From: Deltaproteobacteria bacterium
GTDB lineage: Bacteria > Myxococcota_C > UBA6777
Direction: 5' to 3'
NCBI GenBank assembly: GCA_002731275.1
Contig: PCBK01000104.1
Coordinates: forward strand, 1 to 64,000
Length of the DNA stretch: 64,000 bases
Shown here: piece after piece, positions 17,509 through 26,314 of the stretch
Position numbering within the stretch: position 1 is the first letter of the stretch
Layout: each line of letters starts with the position of its first letter
Program-made: the position numbers and the translations under genes
Notes under the pieces: generated by a model
What the model was told of the DNA's origin: nothing
The model's database searches: none
The model's input: only the letters and a program-made list of their open reading frames with translations

Positions 17509-18234
17509 TTATTTTTTTTGTGCGGCTTGGAGTTTGGGGGAGCTATCTTTTTGCCATCGCTTCATGGCTTTGACGACGAGGGGATGTTTTTTGACCCATT
17601 TTTGTTTGAGCGCTCTTTGGATACCTTTCATCGTCTTGAAGGGCCATCCTTTTTGGATGATATTGACAAACCATGCGGGAAGCCATCCTTTAGGGTCACC
17701 GTGGATTTCGGCGCGCATAAAGGTCTTTGTCCCGTTGGAGATGGGTTTGAGGATGTACAGGCTGTATGCCATACGGGCACGGACGCCGACGGTCTTTGGG
17801 GCATTTTTGTGTTTGACAGATTTCGAATGCCAGAGGATGCGCTTGCGTTTATCGTCGAACCGGAGAATGTTATCGTAGACAAAGTCTCTGTGTGCGGCGG
17901 GCCATGGGAGGGCAAAGTGGGCATAAATGATCTTTTTGGTCGCGGAGATGTCGTCGACGATGGTCATTTTTTTGAGGCTGTCGACCCATTGTGTTTTGTG
18001 CTTGACGTCATTGAGCAGGTAGATCACCTTGGAGAGTGGAGCGTCGAGAATCGCGTCACCACGGACGGCGATAAGAGGGCTGTTTTTGACCTTCATGGTG
18101 TAGACTTTGATGCCTTGGCGGCTTTTGATCAGCTTCCATTTCCCTTTGAGCTTGGCACTGGCGTGAGGACTCCAAAGGATGATGCTTAGTGCAATGGTGA
18201 GAACCATCACGAGCTGTGGGCGCCATCTTTGCAT
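17509..18234 (-). CDS. Exported START-domain lipid-binding protein
   Basis: 241 residues, with AAGGAG nine bases before ATG 18234. The first ~26 residues form a signal peptide ending in ASA. The rest matches the START/SRPBCC fold: GIKVYTMKVKNSPLIAVRGDA, LNDVKHKTQWVDSLKKM, AHRDFVYD, and the long C-terminal helix from GWLPAWFVNIIQKGWPF onward. START proteins bind a lipid or sterol in a closed pocket. The mature protein is very rich in Lys, which would suit binding to acidic membranes in the periplasm. It lies upstream of and codirectional with the P450 gene, and its start region is divergent from the aspartase fusion gene. Ligand unknown. Confidence 0.85.
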   Translation of the reverse strand: MQRWRPQLVMVLTIALSIILWSPHASAKLKGKWKLIKSRQGIKVYTMKVKNSPLIAVRGDAILDAPLSKVIYLLNDVKHKTQWVDSLKKMTIVDDISATKKIIYAHFALPWPAAHRDFVYDNILRFDDKRKRILWHSKSVKHKNAPKTVGVRARMAYSLYILKPISNGTKTFMRAEIHGDPKGWLPAWFVNIIQKGWPFKTMKGIQRALKQKWVKKHPLVVKAMKRWQKDSSPKLQAAQKK

Positions 18235-18503
18235 ACGAGTCTCCTTTCGTTTGCGCTCCCTTTGCGATGGAGTGCGAGTGTACATACATTCAATGTTGTG
18301 ACCATTTCCCCATCTATTGTAATGACGTTTTAAAAAAAAGACCACCCGTGAACACGGATAAGTCACGGAAAAAACTTGATTTCACTTTTGTTTTCGTTTG
18401 TGTGGATGATTTCTTTTTCGGTGTTTTTTTTGTGGGATGAGGGAGACTTCCTGTAGATCTGCACCTGATTGACGAAGACATACCACTTGCGAAGGAGGCC
18501 AGT

Positions 18504-20378
18504 GTGCACAGAATCACTGTCGAACGTTTGAAAGAGTCGGAGTTCTTTTCCGGACTGACACCCGATATGTTGACGTATTTATCAGGTGAATTTGAAGTCA
18601 GAGATTACACCCACGGGGAGGAGCTCTTCCACCAAGGGGACGCACGTGAGGCGATTTACCTCATTTTGGACGGAGAGGTCGATCTTATCGATAACTCACA
18701 GGAGAGAGTGCGTCGGTACGTCACGTGCGAAGCGGGTGTCGCGCTCGCCGAGACGTGTATCCTCGATCCCGAAAGTCCGCACTCTCTGACCGGGCGCGCT
18801 GCGACGGATGTCGTCGCCGCGCGATTGACCAGCGACCATCTCGAACACATCAAAGAGAAAAATCTGCCCCTTTATACGGAGCTGCTCATCGCAGCCGGTC
18901 GGCTCTTGACGAGACGTATGGCCAACGCGAGTCGGGCATCTCGTGGACGTGGCGCTGCGACGCGTATGGGGCACACACGTCTTGAGCACGACTTACTCGG
19001 TGAGCGTGAGATCCCTGGCAACGCCTATTGGGGCGTGCAGACACTGCGCGCCGTCGAAAACTTCGACATCTCGAACATTCGACTCGATCACTTCCCCGAA
19101 TGGATCGAAGCTCTCGCCGTGATCAAGCGCGCATGTACAAGAGTCAATTGTCGCCTCGGTGATCTCGATAAAGAGCGCTGTGATGCGATCGTACAGGCCT
19201 GTGATGAGATTCGGAAAGGTTGGTGGCATGGTCACTTTGTCGTCGATATGATCCAGGGCGGCGCCGGTACAAGCACCAACATGAACATCAACGAAGTCCT
19301 CGCCAACAGAGCGCTTGAGATCCTCGGAAAGAAGAAGGGGCAGTACGAGTTTTTGCACCCCAACACACACGTCAACATGAGTCAATCGACAAACGACGTG
19401 TATCCCTCCTCGATCAAAATCGCCATCCTTAAAATGATGCTCAACTTCTCCGCTGAGGTCGAAAAGCTCGCCGACTCATTTGCCCGCAAAGGTGAAGAGT
19501 TCAAAGACGTGATCAAGATGGGACGTACACAGCTACAAGACGCTGTCCCTATGAGTCTTGGGCAGGAGTTTATGGCCTGGAGTCGAAATATTCGCGAAGG
19601 TGCACGTCGTATTGAGTTGGCTGTTGAGACGCTGCGTGAGCTGAATATCGGTGGGACCGCGATTGGTACAGGGATCAATACAGATCCTGAGTACGCGAAC
19701 GCGGTCGTCAAAGAGCTCAACAGGCTCCTCGACTTCGACGTCGCGCTGTCTCAAGATCTCGTCGAAGAGACACAGGATACGAGTGGTTTCGTCGAGCTTG
19801 CAGGTGTCTTCAAGATGTTTGCGGTCCGACTCTCCAAGATCTGCAACGATCTGCGCTTGCTCTCAAGTGGACCTCGTTGTGGGATCAACGAGATCAATCT
19901 GCCCAAAGCACAGCCTGGTTCGAGCATTATGCCTGGGAAGGTCAACCCCGTCATTCCTGAGGTCGTCAACCAAGTGGCCTTCCAGATTATCGGTCTCGAT
20001 ACTTCCGTGGCGCTGGCCGCTGAAGCTGGTCAACTCGAACTGAACGTCTTTGAACCGCTGATCGCCTTCAACTTGTTTACATCGATTCGTATGTTGTTGC
20101 GGGCGATGGAGACCTTGCGGGTTCGTTGTATCGATGGCATCACAGCCAACGCAGAGCGCTCTCGGGCGATGGTCCTACAGTCGATTGGGATCGTCACCGC
20201 GCTCAACCCCTATCTCGGGTATGAGAAGACCTCGAAGATCGCACAAGAGGCGCTTGAAACAGGTCGCTCTGTTGGTGATCTCGTTCTTGAGAAGGGATGG
20301 ATGACGGAGGATGAGGTGGAAGAAGCTCTGCAGGTCGAGTCGATGATTAAGCCCCGACGAAAAGGTCGAAAAGCTTAA
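18504..20378 (+). CDS. aspA: Aspartate ammonia-lyase fused to an N-terminal cyclic-nucleotide-binding domain
   Basis: 624 residues, starting at GTG 18504 with AAGGAGG at 18491-18497. Residues 1-145 are a cNMP-binding (CAP-like) barrel: FFSGLTPDML, GEELFHQGDAREAIYLILDGEV and a Gly-x-Ala-Leu-Ala-Glu phosphate-binding stretch. There is no DNA-binding domain. From about residue 157 the chain is a class II aspartase/fumarase: EHDLLGEREIPGNAYWGVQT, GRTQLQDAVPMSLGQE and the signature GSSIMPGKVNPVIPEV (about 472-487). Val-Ile-Pro-Glu-Val after the signature, and GIVTALNPYLGYE, favour aspartase (aspartate to fumarate plus ammonia) over fumarase. The N-terminal domain may make activity respond to a nucleotide, which is inference. 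A short extra C-terminal helix ends KPRRKGRKA. Confidence 0.88.
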   Translation: MHRITVERLKESEFFSGLTPDMLTYLSGEFEVRDYTHGEELFHQGDAREAIYLILDGEVDLIDNSQERVRRYVTCEAGVALAETCILDPESPHSLTGRAATDVVAARLTSDHLEHIKEKNLPLYTELLIAAGRLLTRRMANASRASRGRGAATRMGHTRLEHDLLGEREIPGNAYWGVQTLRAVENFDISNIRLDHFPEWIEALAVIKRACTRVNCRLGDLDKERCDAIVQACDEIRKGWWHGHFVVDMIQGGAGTSTNMNINEVLANRALEILGKKKGQYEFLHPNTHVNMSQSTNDVYPSSIKIAILKMMLNFSAEVEKLADSFARKGEEFKDVIKMGRTQLQDAVPMSLGQEFMAWSRNIREGARRIELAVETLRELNIGGTAIGTGINTDPEYANAVVKELNRLLDFDVALSQDLVEETQDTSGFVELAGVFKMFAVRLSKICNDLRLLSSGPRCGINEINLPKAQPGSSIMPGKVNPVIPEVVNQVAFQIIGLDTSVALAAEAGQLELNVFEPLIAFNLFTSIRMLLRAMETLRVRCIDGITANAERSRAMVLQSIGIVTALNPYLGYEKTSKIAQEALETGRSVGDLVLEKGWMTEDEVEEALQVESMIKPRRKGRKA

Positions 20379-20405
20379 GAGAGCAGATGTTTCAGAGGGG
20401 GGGGA

Positions 20406-20825
20406 TTAAAATTGGTCGAGGAGGTAACGCAGAAGGTCTGTTGAAGTGACGAGACCTTCGAGTTCACCATCATCATTGACGACGGGCAGTGAGTGGAATG
20501 TGCCTTCACTCAGGATGGTGACAGCGTCGCGGATGGTGCTTTTGTCCTTGATCGAGGTGATCTCTTCGCTCATGACTTTCTCGATCGTGAATTGTTGATC
20601 GAGGATGACATCCGTCATGTGTTGGTTGGCTCCGTACTGCTCGAAGCTCAAGCGCATCATATCTGTTGCGCTGATGATACCGATCAATTTCTTTCCACTG
20701 ACAACTGGCACGTGATGGTAAGGCTTCTCCGAGAGCATTTTACGAACATCACTCAGCTTTTGACCTGTGTGAACGGTCTCAACGTCTGCGGTCATGATCT
20801 TGCGGATGGGTGTATTTTTCTTCAT
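20406..20825 (-). CDS. Tandem CBS-domain protein
   Basis: 139 residues made of two CBS motifs and little else: IRKIMTADVETVHTG...HHVPVVSGKKLIGIISATDMMRL, then MSEEITSIKDKSTIRDAVTIL...FHSLPVVNDDGELEGLVTSTDLLRYLL. Stand-alone CBS pairs bind adenine nucleotides and act as energy or redox sensors. AAGG about nine bases upstream supports ATG 20825; an earlier in-frame ATG would add a low-complexity leader that overlaps a palindrome. It ends 27 bases from the aspartase stop (convergent) and follows feoB on the same strand after a 162-base gap. Confidence 0.88.
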   Translation of the reverse strand: MKKNTPIRKIMTADVETVHTGQKLSDVRKMLSEKPYHHVPVVSGKKLIGIISATDMMRLSFEQYGANQHMTDVILDQQFTIEKVMSEEITSIKDKSTIRDAVTILSEGTFHSLPVVNDDGELEGLVTSTDLLRYLLDQF

Positions 20826-20875
20826 GAGATATACCTTTCTTGGACGAGATGTCCGGATCTTAGGCTCTAATGGGT

Positions 20876-20897
20876 TTGTGGTGGACTTCCACCACAA
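20876..20897. promoter_or_regulatory. Perfect 10-bp palindrome between feoB and the CBS gene
   Basis: TTGTGGTGGA and TCCACCACAA face each other across two bases. It lies 50 bases before the CBS gene start and 90 bases after the feoB stop. On the minus strand it is not followed by a T-run, so an operator for the CBS gene or an RNA-processing hairpin is as likely as a terminator. Confidence 0.5.
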
Positions 20898-20987
20898 TGG
20901 CTTATGTTGGGGAGCATATACAAGGGAGAGGGAGGTGTATTGATGCAGGCGAGACGAGGAGTTGATCTATGTCAATTCTTGGTAGGG

Positions 20988-22913
20988 CTACAGGAGCCAC
21001 AGCGCGAGACGGAATGTGACAAAGGAGGAGATGTAAGCCATCGCAGTCATCGAGAAAAAAGATATCGTGGGCCACTTCCAGCCGCCTGTTTCGCGCTTCA
21101 TGACAGCGAGCGTGGAGAAGCACTGAAGCGCGAAGATAAAGAACACGAGCAGAGAGAGCGCGACCGCGAGCCGTTCCTTCTGTGTGACCTTTTTGAAGCC
21201 CGGTGGGTTGAGTTGTTTGGGTAAGTTTTTGGTCAGCGCTTTGATGTCATCGCCTTCCATTTTGATGGCGTATGTTTGTGCCATTGTGGCGACGATGACC
21301 TCGCGTGCTGCGATCGATGCGACGAGGCCTACACCGATCTTCCAGTCGAAGCCGAGCGGCGCGATGACTGGCTCGATGGTTTTTCCGAGCGTCGCCGCGA
21401 CGCTCTTCTCCAACTTGTAAGCCTGTACGGCTTGTGCGCCTTGCTTTGTCACGGAGGCTGGAGGGGTTGGGTTGGGGAAGTTGAGGAGCACCCACAAGAT
21501 GATAGACGCACCCAAAATCAACGTCCCTGCACGCCGAATGAAGCTGGAGACAGGCGTCCAGACTTCTCGCGCCATCGTGTTTAACGTGGGAAGTCGGTAG
21601 GGCGGCAGCTCGATATAGAAGGGCAATGTCTGCCCGTGCATCGGACCCTTACGCAAGACAAACGCCAACAACAACGCGCTCAAGGCTCCAATGACGTAAA
21701 GGCCTAGCATCACGAGTCCTTGGAGGTTAAAGAACCCCCACACAAGCTGAGCCGGGATGAACGCTGTGATCAGCAGTGTGTAGACTGGCAATCTCGCCGA
21801 ACATGTCATCAACGGAGAGACGAGGATCGTGACGAGGCGACTGCGTTGGTCCGGGATGCTTCGTGCCGCCATAATCCCTGGGATCGCGCAAGCGTACGAT
21901 GAGAGCATCGACACAAAGGAGCGCCCATCGAGTCCCACACGTCCCATCAGACGGTCGATCAAAAAGACTGCGCGGCTCATGTACCCACTCTGTTCGAGGA
22001 GCGAGATCAACATAAACAGCAAGGCGATCTGTGGGATGAAGACAACCACACCACCTACGCCAGCGACGACGCCGTCGATCAAGAGTTTGCGAAACCAGCT
22101 GTCTGGGAGATATTGTAAGAGCTTGCCGACTTGGAGGACTGACTGCTCCATAAGATCCTGAACAGGCGCAGCCCACGCAAAGATCGATTGAAAGAAGAAC
22201 ACCATCACCGCCGCGAAGATAAACAATCCCCACACAGGGTGGAGCAGGACACTGTCGAGCCTGTCCGTGAGAGGCGTTCCTTTTGTCGGTGGCTGGTAAC
22301 ACGTTGTGAGCAAGGCATCACCCCAGACAAAACGCTCTTCCGCGGAGTGAGGGATCTCCGTTTTGGGTGCCTTGCGAGACCAGTCCTTTGGTGTATCGAG
22401 GAGCTTATAGAGATCGTCGAGGCCGATGCCTTTGTTGCCTACAATGCCGATAACAGGGATGCCCAGCTCGGCTTGTAGCGCTTTGGGGTTGACTTTGCCG
22501 CCCCTGGCTTTGAGCTCGTCGATCATCGTAAGGACGAGCGCAACAGGCTGCTCCATGCGCAAGAGCAAGTCGCCCAATTGGGGAAGTGTCCGCGAGAGGG
22601 TGGTGCTATCTGCGATAAATAAGACCCCCTCTGGTCGGGGAGGAGGGGAGAGCTTGCCTTCCAATACATCGACCGTGACTTGCTCTTCAGGGGAGAGAGT
22701 TTCGAGGCTGTAGGTGCCGGGCAGGTCTGTAATGGTGATGTGTTGTCCGTTAGGGCGAGTGATTGTACCTTCGTGTCGTTCGACGGTGACCCCTGGATAA
22801 TTCGCGACTTTGGAACGAAGCCCTGTCAGTGCGTTGAAGAGTGTGGACTTTCCGGAGTTTGGACTCCCGACAAGGGCCAGTTGAAAGGCCGAGTTTGTCG
22901 ATGATGCGCTCAT
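20988..22913 (-). CDS. feoB: Ferrous iron transporter FeoB
   Basis: 641 residues. The N-terminal G domain has GSPNSGKSTLFNALTG (P-loop, residues 17-32), the switch segment NYPGVTVERHEG and DLPGTYSL (G3). The G4 position, normally Asn-Met-x-Asp, reads Thr-Met-Ile-Asp. The membrane part shows the Gate and core features SYACAIPGIMAARSIPDQR and SPLMTCSARLPVY, whose cysteines lie on the proposed iron path, plus several more helices; the C-terminus is shorter than the 773 residues of E. coli FeoB. It is the GTP-driven Fe(II) importer of the inner membrane. Its ATG overlaps the feoA stop by four bases, so the two are translationally coupled. Confidence 0.95.
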   Translation of the reverse strand: MSASSTNSAFQLALVGSPNSGKSTLFNALTGLRSKVANYPGVTVERHEGTITRPNGQHITITDLPGTYSLETLSPEEQVTVDVLEGKLSPPPRPEGVLFIADSTTLSRTLPQLGDLLLRMEQPVALVLTMIDELKARGGKVNPKALQAELGIPVIGIVGNKGIGLDDLYKLLDTPKDWSRKAPKTEIPHSAEERFVWGDALLTTCYQPPTKGTPLTDRLDSVLLHPVWGLFIFAAVMVFFFQSIFAWAAPVQDLMEQSVLQVGKLLQYLPDSWFRKLLIDGVVAGVGGVVVFIPQIALLFMLISLLEQSGYMSRAVFLIDRLMGRVGLDGRSFVSMLSSYACAIPGIMAARSIPDQRSRLVTILVSPLMTCSARLPVYTLLITAFIPAQLVWGFFNLQGLVMLGLYVIGALSALLLAFVLRKGPMHGQTLPFYIELPPYRLPTLNTMAREVWTPVSSFIRRAGTLILGASIILWVLLNFPNPTPPASVTKQGAQAVQAYKLEKSVAATLGKTIEPVIAPLGFDWKIGVGLVASIAAREVIVATMAQTYAIKMEGDDIKALTKNLPKQLNPPGFKKVTQKERLAVALSLLVFFIFALQCFSTLAVMKRETGGWKWPTISFFSMTAMAYISSFVTFRLALWLL

Positions 22914-23188
22914 GCGGCAGCTGCTCCTTCTTCGTACACTTCTACATGGATGTCTTTTGCTTCACTATTGCGCAAGCAAAAGCGGCTACCGCGCACTTCG
23001 TACTCGACGGGGTCCGAGAAGGGTGCCTTTTGGCGACACACGACCACGCTCCCTGGAACAAACCCCAGATCTCTCAGACGTGCCGAAAAGACTCCTTGGG
23101 AGACAGCTGCGATACGCGCGCGCTCTCCGGTCTTGAGAGTGGACATGGGAAATGACTCGTGGTTCGAAGATACAGAGCTTTCAGCCAT
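22910..23188 (-). CDS. feoA: FeoA, SH3-like partner of FeoB
   Basis: 92 residues if translation begins at ATG 23188, which has AAAGG about ten bases upstream. The core is FeoA-like: L-x-TGERARIAAVSQG, ARLRDLGFVPGSVVVCRQKAPFSDPVEYEVRGSRF and the final LRNSEAKDIHVEV. FeoA is a small cytoplasmic protein needed for FeoB-dependent Fe(II) uptake. In-frame ATGs further upstream would add a basic, low-complexity leader and are not favoured. No Fur box could be recognised in the 283 bases upstream. Confidence 0.92.
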   Translation of the reverse strand: MAESSVSSNHESFPMSTLKTGERARIAAVSQGVFSARLRDLGFVPGSVVVCRQKAPFSDPVEYEVRGSRFCLRNSEAKDIHVEVYEEGAAAA

Positions 23189-23471
23189 CTCTTTGCACCT
23201 TTCTTTCGCACCCCTGTGGAGCATCAAACGTGGGCTTGTGCTTGTGGTGTGCGTTGGATGTGATTTTTTCTCTTCCGTGGTGTGTTTGCGCGTTGAAGAT
23301 GTCCGGTGTTCTCGAATCTGTCGACCAACGCGCAAGCGCATCACTGAAGGCTTCTTTTCAATAGAGAGACACATAGGTGTCACTTCGGTGCCAAAGTAGC
23401 AAGAAGACACCTCTACGTCAACAATGTATGATGGGTGGGAGTGTTTTGTGTCTCGTTCTTTTTGGAGGCGT

Positions 23472-25187
23472 TCAAGGGTCTTTTTGAAGGATGAGCGTGT
23501 TGAGGGAGTGGGATGCTGCTTCGAGTGCTGGAGAGAGGGGGGCGTCGCTGATCAACAGGAGGGGGATGGCACAAGTCCTGACGTTTTGCGCGAGCTCGTT
23601 AAACAAAAATCCCCATGAGTCCATGTCTTCTTGGATGTGGACACTTAGGAAGTCAGGTGGGTGTTCATACAACAACTGCACACCAATCGAAGGGTGTTCA
23701 CAGCTGCGAAGTTCGATATCAGGTCCACAACTCCAGTGGTACAAGTATTGCCACTCTGGCTGTGGAATGTCCTCTCCGATCAACAGGATAGAGACTGGAT
23801 CTTCTTGTGGCTGCCTCGCTGTCTTTAACCACTTTGTCCAAAATGTTCGGTCTTGTGGAGGGCTTTGGTAGCCTGGAAGGTGGATGATGGTCTGGCCTTC
23901 CTGCTCCATAGCTCTGGAGAGCTCGATGATGGGTAGGTACTGTGTGCTCTCTTGATGTCGAATGAATTGGAAGAGGAGCTTGCGTACTTTTTCTTGGGCT
24001 GGGGGGAGAAATGAGATCGCGGAGGGAGAAAGTGATGCAGCCTCTGCCCATACCTGGTGTAGTGAGTAGGAGACCTTTGTCTCGAAGCCGAGTTGACCGA
24101 GGTATCGCAAAAAAGAAGAGGAGAGTGGTCTCTCTTGATCGTGAAAATGCAGCAGCAATTGCTCCACAGGGTGCTGTATATCGAGCACTTCGTCATCGTC
24201 AAAGGTGAACCCAAACAGGTTCTCTTCCTCTTTTTTGTGAGGCATGTTCCCGACGGGGACGGCTATAAATTGACCTGATTGTACGAGCTCAAGTTGCTTT
24301 TGGGAGATGTCGCTAAAGACCTGTTCATCGACAGAAAAGGATTCAAATGAGCCTGATTTATCGGCGTAGACTTCGGACAGTTTATTTTGAGCCGCGCGAT
24401 GTGCTGAGAGGGGGGCAGCCTGGAATGGTGGGGTCTTTGATGGTAGATGAGGGCTGTGTGTGAGTGTTGGGATGTCCGGGGTCGTAGAGGCGCGCTCTTC
24501 TGTTTGCAGGAGGGGTTGTTGGAGTGGTGTTAACGTTCGCTGTGTCGCGTCTGGGGTGGTCGACTCTGCTGTGTATGAGGGGGACAAAAAGGGTGTCGCG
24601 CGTGAAAGCTCCTGAGACGGGGTCAGCTCCTCTGCCGGAAAGAGCGCGTCGTGTTCACCTGTGAGCGCATCTGGTGACGCGATGAAGTTGGATTGATGAT
24701 GAGCCTGTGGGAGGGAACCCCACGTCCCCAAGTGGAGGGCGAGTCCCTGCGCGGCGAGCTCAAATGCAAGGACATCTTCTTGTGCACATGTAGGATCGTC
24801 CGCGTTCGCGACCAATAACCCTTGGTAGTGCTTGTGTTGGAAGGGGGCGAGCCAGAGATAACCTGTGTCGACATCAAGAAGCTGATCCAAGTCGATGATG
24901 CCCGACACAGGCTCGGAGCCTGCCTGAACAATTGAAAATGTTTCGGATGTGGAGCTTGGGGGCAAGTGTTCGTTGGTGTGGTGTTGTAGGTGTCTCTTGT
25001 GGATATCCCACGATGAGAGCGTCTGGTTTGCGACATCAAACACAAGGACAAAGAGTTTTGTGGGGGGAGTGAGCAGGCAACCAGAGAGGAGAAGGCCCAA
25101 TACTTCGCTCTCCCAAACAGGTTGTCTGTTGAGCTCTTTAAGGAGATCTGTGAGTCCCAAAAGGCACAATTGTTGGCTTTTTAACAA
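23472..25187 (-). CDS. Unrecognised 571-residue protein, possible degenerate receiver/GAF architecture
   Basis: Starts at TTG 25187 with AGGAG eight bases before it. The family is not recognised. Three parts can be seen. Residues 1-165 look like a compact alpha/beta domain that could be GAF-like (TKLFVLVFDVANQTLSSWD, then GYLWLAPFQHKHYQGLLVA). Residues 170-345 are a Ser/Thr/Pro/Gln-rich low-complexity linker. The C-terminal ~210 residues contain two stretches with receiver-like strand patterns (LLLHFHD..., then SILLIGEDIPQP ... PDFLSVHIQEDMDSW ... IPLLLISD) but without a clear phospho-acceptor Asp. No signal peptide. It lies between glucokinase and feoA on the same strand, with gaps of 104 and 283 bases. 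A signalling role is a guess. Confidence 0.6.
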   Translation of the reverse strand: MLKSQQLCLLGLTDLLKELNRQPVWESEVLGLLLSGCLLTPPTKLFVLVFDVANQTLSSWDIHKRHLQHHTNEHLPPSSTSETFSIVQAGSEPVSGIIDLDQLLDVDTGYLWLAPFQHKHYQGLLVANADDPTCAQEDVLAFELAAQGLALHLGTWGSLPQAHHQSNFIASPDALTGEHDALFPAEELTPSQELSRATPFLSPSYTAESTTPDATQRTLTPLQQPLLQTEERASTTPDIPTLTHSPHLPSKTPPFQAAPLSAHRAAQNKLSEVYADKSGSFESFSVDEQVFSDISQKQLELVQSGQFIAVPVGNMPHKKEEENLFGFTFDDDEVLDIQHPVEQLLLHFHDQERPLSSSFLRYLGQLGFETKVSYSLHQVWAEAASLSPSAISFLPPAQEKVRKLLFQFIRHQESTQYLPIIELSRAMEQEGQTIIHLPGYQSPPQDRTFWTKWLKTARQPQEDPVSILLIGEDIPQPEWQYLYHWSCGPDIELRSCEHPSIGVQLLYEHPPDFLSVHIQEDMDSWGFLFNELAQNVRTCAIPLLLISDAPLSPALEAASHSLNTLILQKDP

Positions 25188-25291
25188 AGGTCAAGCTCCT
25201 GCTATGTACATGTTGCCTGTACGTTGGTCTCTACGCCGCGCAATGTAAATTGTACGAGGGTTATCTTTCTTTCGCAACCATCAAAAAAGAG

Positions 25292-26284
25292 CTACATACT
25301 TGCAAACGCAGCGGCTCCTAGCAATCCGGGGTTGGGATGTGTGATGATAGAGATGGGGATTTGTTCGAGGACCTCTTCGTACCGTCCTTTGTCTACAAAT
25401 GCGCGTTCAAACGTATCGGACGCAAAATCTTTTCCTGCGAGTAAAGTCGCGAGACGTTTCGCGAGTCCCCCGCCGATATACACACCACCAGTCGTCATCG
25501 AAGTGAGCGCGAGATTACCCGCGCGGCTACCCAGGATCGAGGCGAGCATTGTGAGGGCTGCGCGTGCAAGAGCGCAGGGGGGCACTTCATCATAGGCGGC
25601 AGCCACAACCGCAGGCGCGATCGCTTGTCCTGATGTTTGACAGGTTGTCCACCACGATGGCGTTGGATTTGATGACAGTAAAAACTCCATCAATGTCGGT
25701 AGTCCTAGACTTCCCGAACACACACGTTCATGACTTACGTGACCATATCTCTCTCGTGCGAACGCCAAGAGCGCATCTTGTTGTTCATTTTGTGGTGCAA
25801 AAGAGGTATGTCCACCTTCCGAGGCGACCGCTGTGTAACCCTCTTTGGTTGGGACGAGTAGGGTTGTCCCGAGTCCTGTCCCCAAGGCGAGGACGCCGAC
25901 GCAGCCATTGTCTGCTGCGTTGCCGGCCTTTGCCTCGACTCGTTCGTCTTCTCGCAGAAAGGGAACGGCGTAGGCCATCGCTTGCATGTCGTTGATCAAC
26001 GTACAGGATTGCAGGCCAAATCTTTCTCGCAACCCTGCCGATGAGAAGGACCAACCGAGATTGGTCATCGTCGTAGATTGGTCGATCACAGGACCAGCAA
26101 CACCCAATACTGCTTGTTCGATGTGTGCGCCTGTTTGTTCAAGAAATTGTTCGATGGCGTGTTCGAGATGGTCGACATCTTTGCTCGCGAAGTGTGTGCT
26201 GTGTTGGATCTCTTGGGGGGAATCTTTTGGGTGATACAACCCCAAACGAGTGCCTGTTCCGCCGATGTCGCCGACGAGGATCAT
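25292..26284 (-). CDS. glk: Glucokinase
   Basis: 330 residues, the usual length. It phosphorylates glucose to glucose-6-phosphate with ATP. The phosphate-1 loop VGDIGGTGTRLGLY opens the protein; LINDMQAMAYAVPFL carries the catalytic Asp, ALGTGLGTTLLVP the phosphate-2 loop, SEGGHTSFAPQNEQQ the sugar-binding Glu-Gly-Gly-His, and GGVYIGGGLAKRL the adenosine motif. This is the Glk family (E. coli type) rather than ROK, because the ROK zinc cysteine motif is absent. GGAGC precedes ATG 26284. The cysteine-rich lipoprotein gene ends 30 bases upstream on the same strand, so they may be cotranscribed. Confidence 0.9.
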   Translation of the reverse strand: MILVGDIGGTGTRLGLYHPKDSPQEIQHSTHFASKDVDHLEHAIEQFLEQTGAHIEQAVLGVAGPVIDQSTTMTNLGWSFSSAGLRERFGLQSCTLINDMQAMAYAVPFLREDERVEAKAGNAADNGCVGVLALGTGLGTTLLVPTKEGYTAVASEGGHTSFAPQNEQQDALLAFARERYGHVSHERVCSGSLGLPTLMEFLLSSNPTPSWWTTCQTSGQAIAPAVVAAAYDEVPPCALARAALTMLASILGSRAGNLALTSMTTGGVYIGGGLAKRLATLLAGKDFASDTFERAFVDKGRYEEVLEQIPISIITHPNPGLLGAAAFASM

Positions 26285-26314
26285 ATCTTTTGCTCCTGCT
26301 GTGTGTGGGTGGGA

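Noticed and set aside
18504..20378. Fumarase (fumC) assignment for the lyase part of the fusion
   Set aside because: After GSSIMPGKVNP the sequence continues VIPEVVNQV, as in aspartases, where fumarases have a Thr-Gln-x-Glu type continuation.
23189..23471. Fur box upstream of feoA
   Set aside because: No stretch resembling the 19-bp GATAATGATAATCATTATC-type site was found in the 283-base gap.
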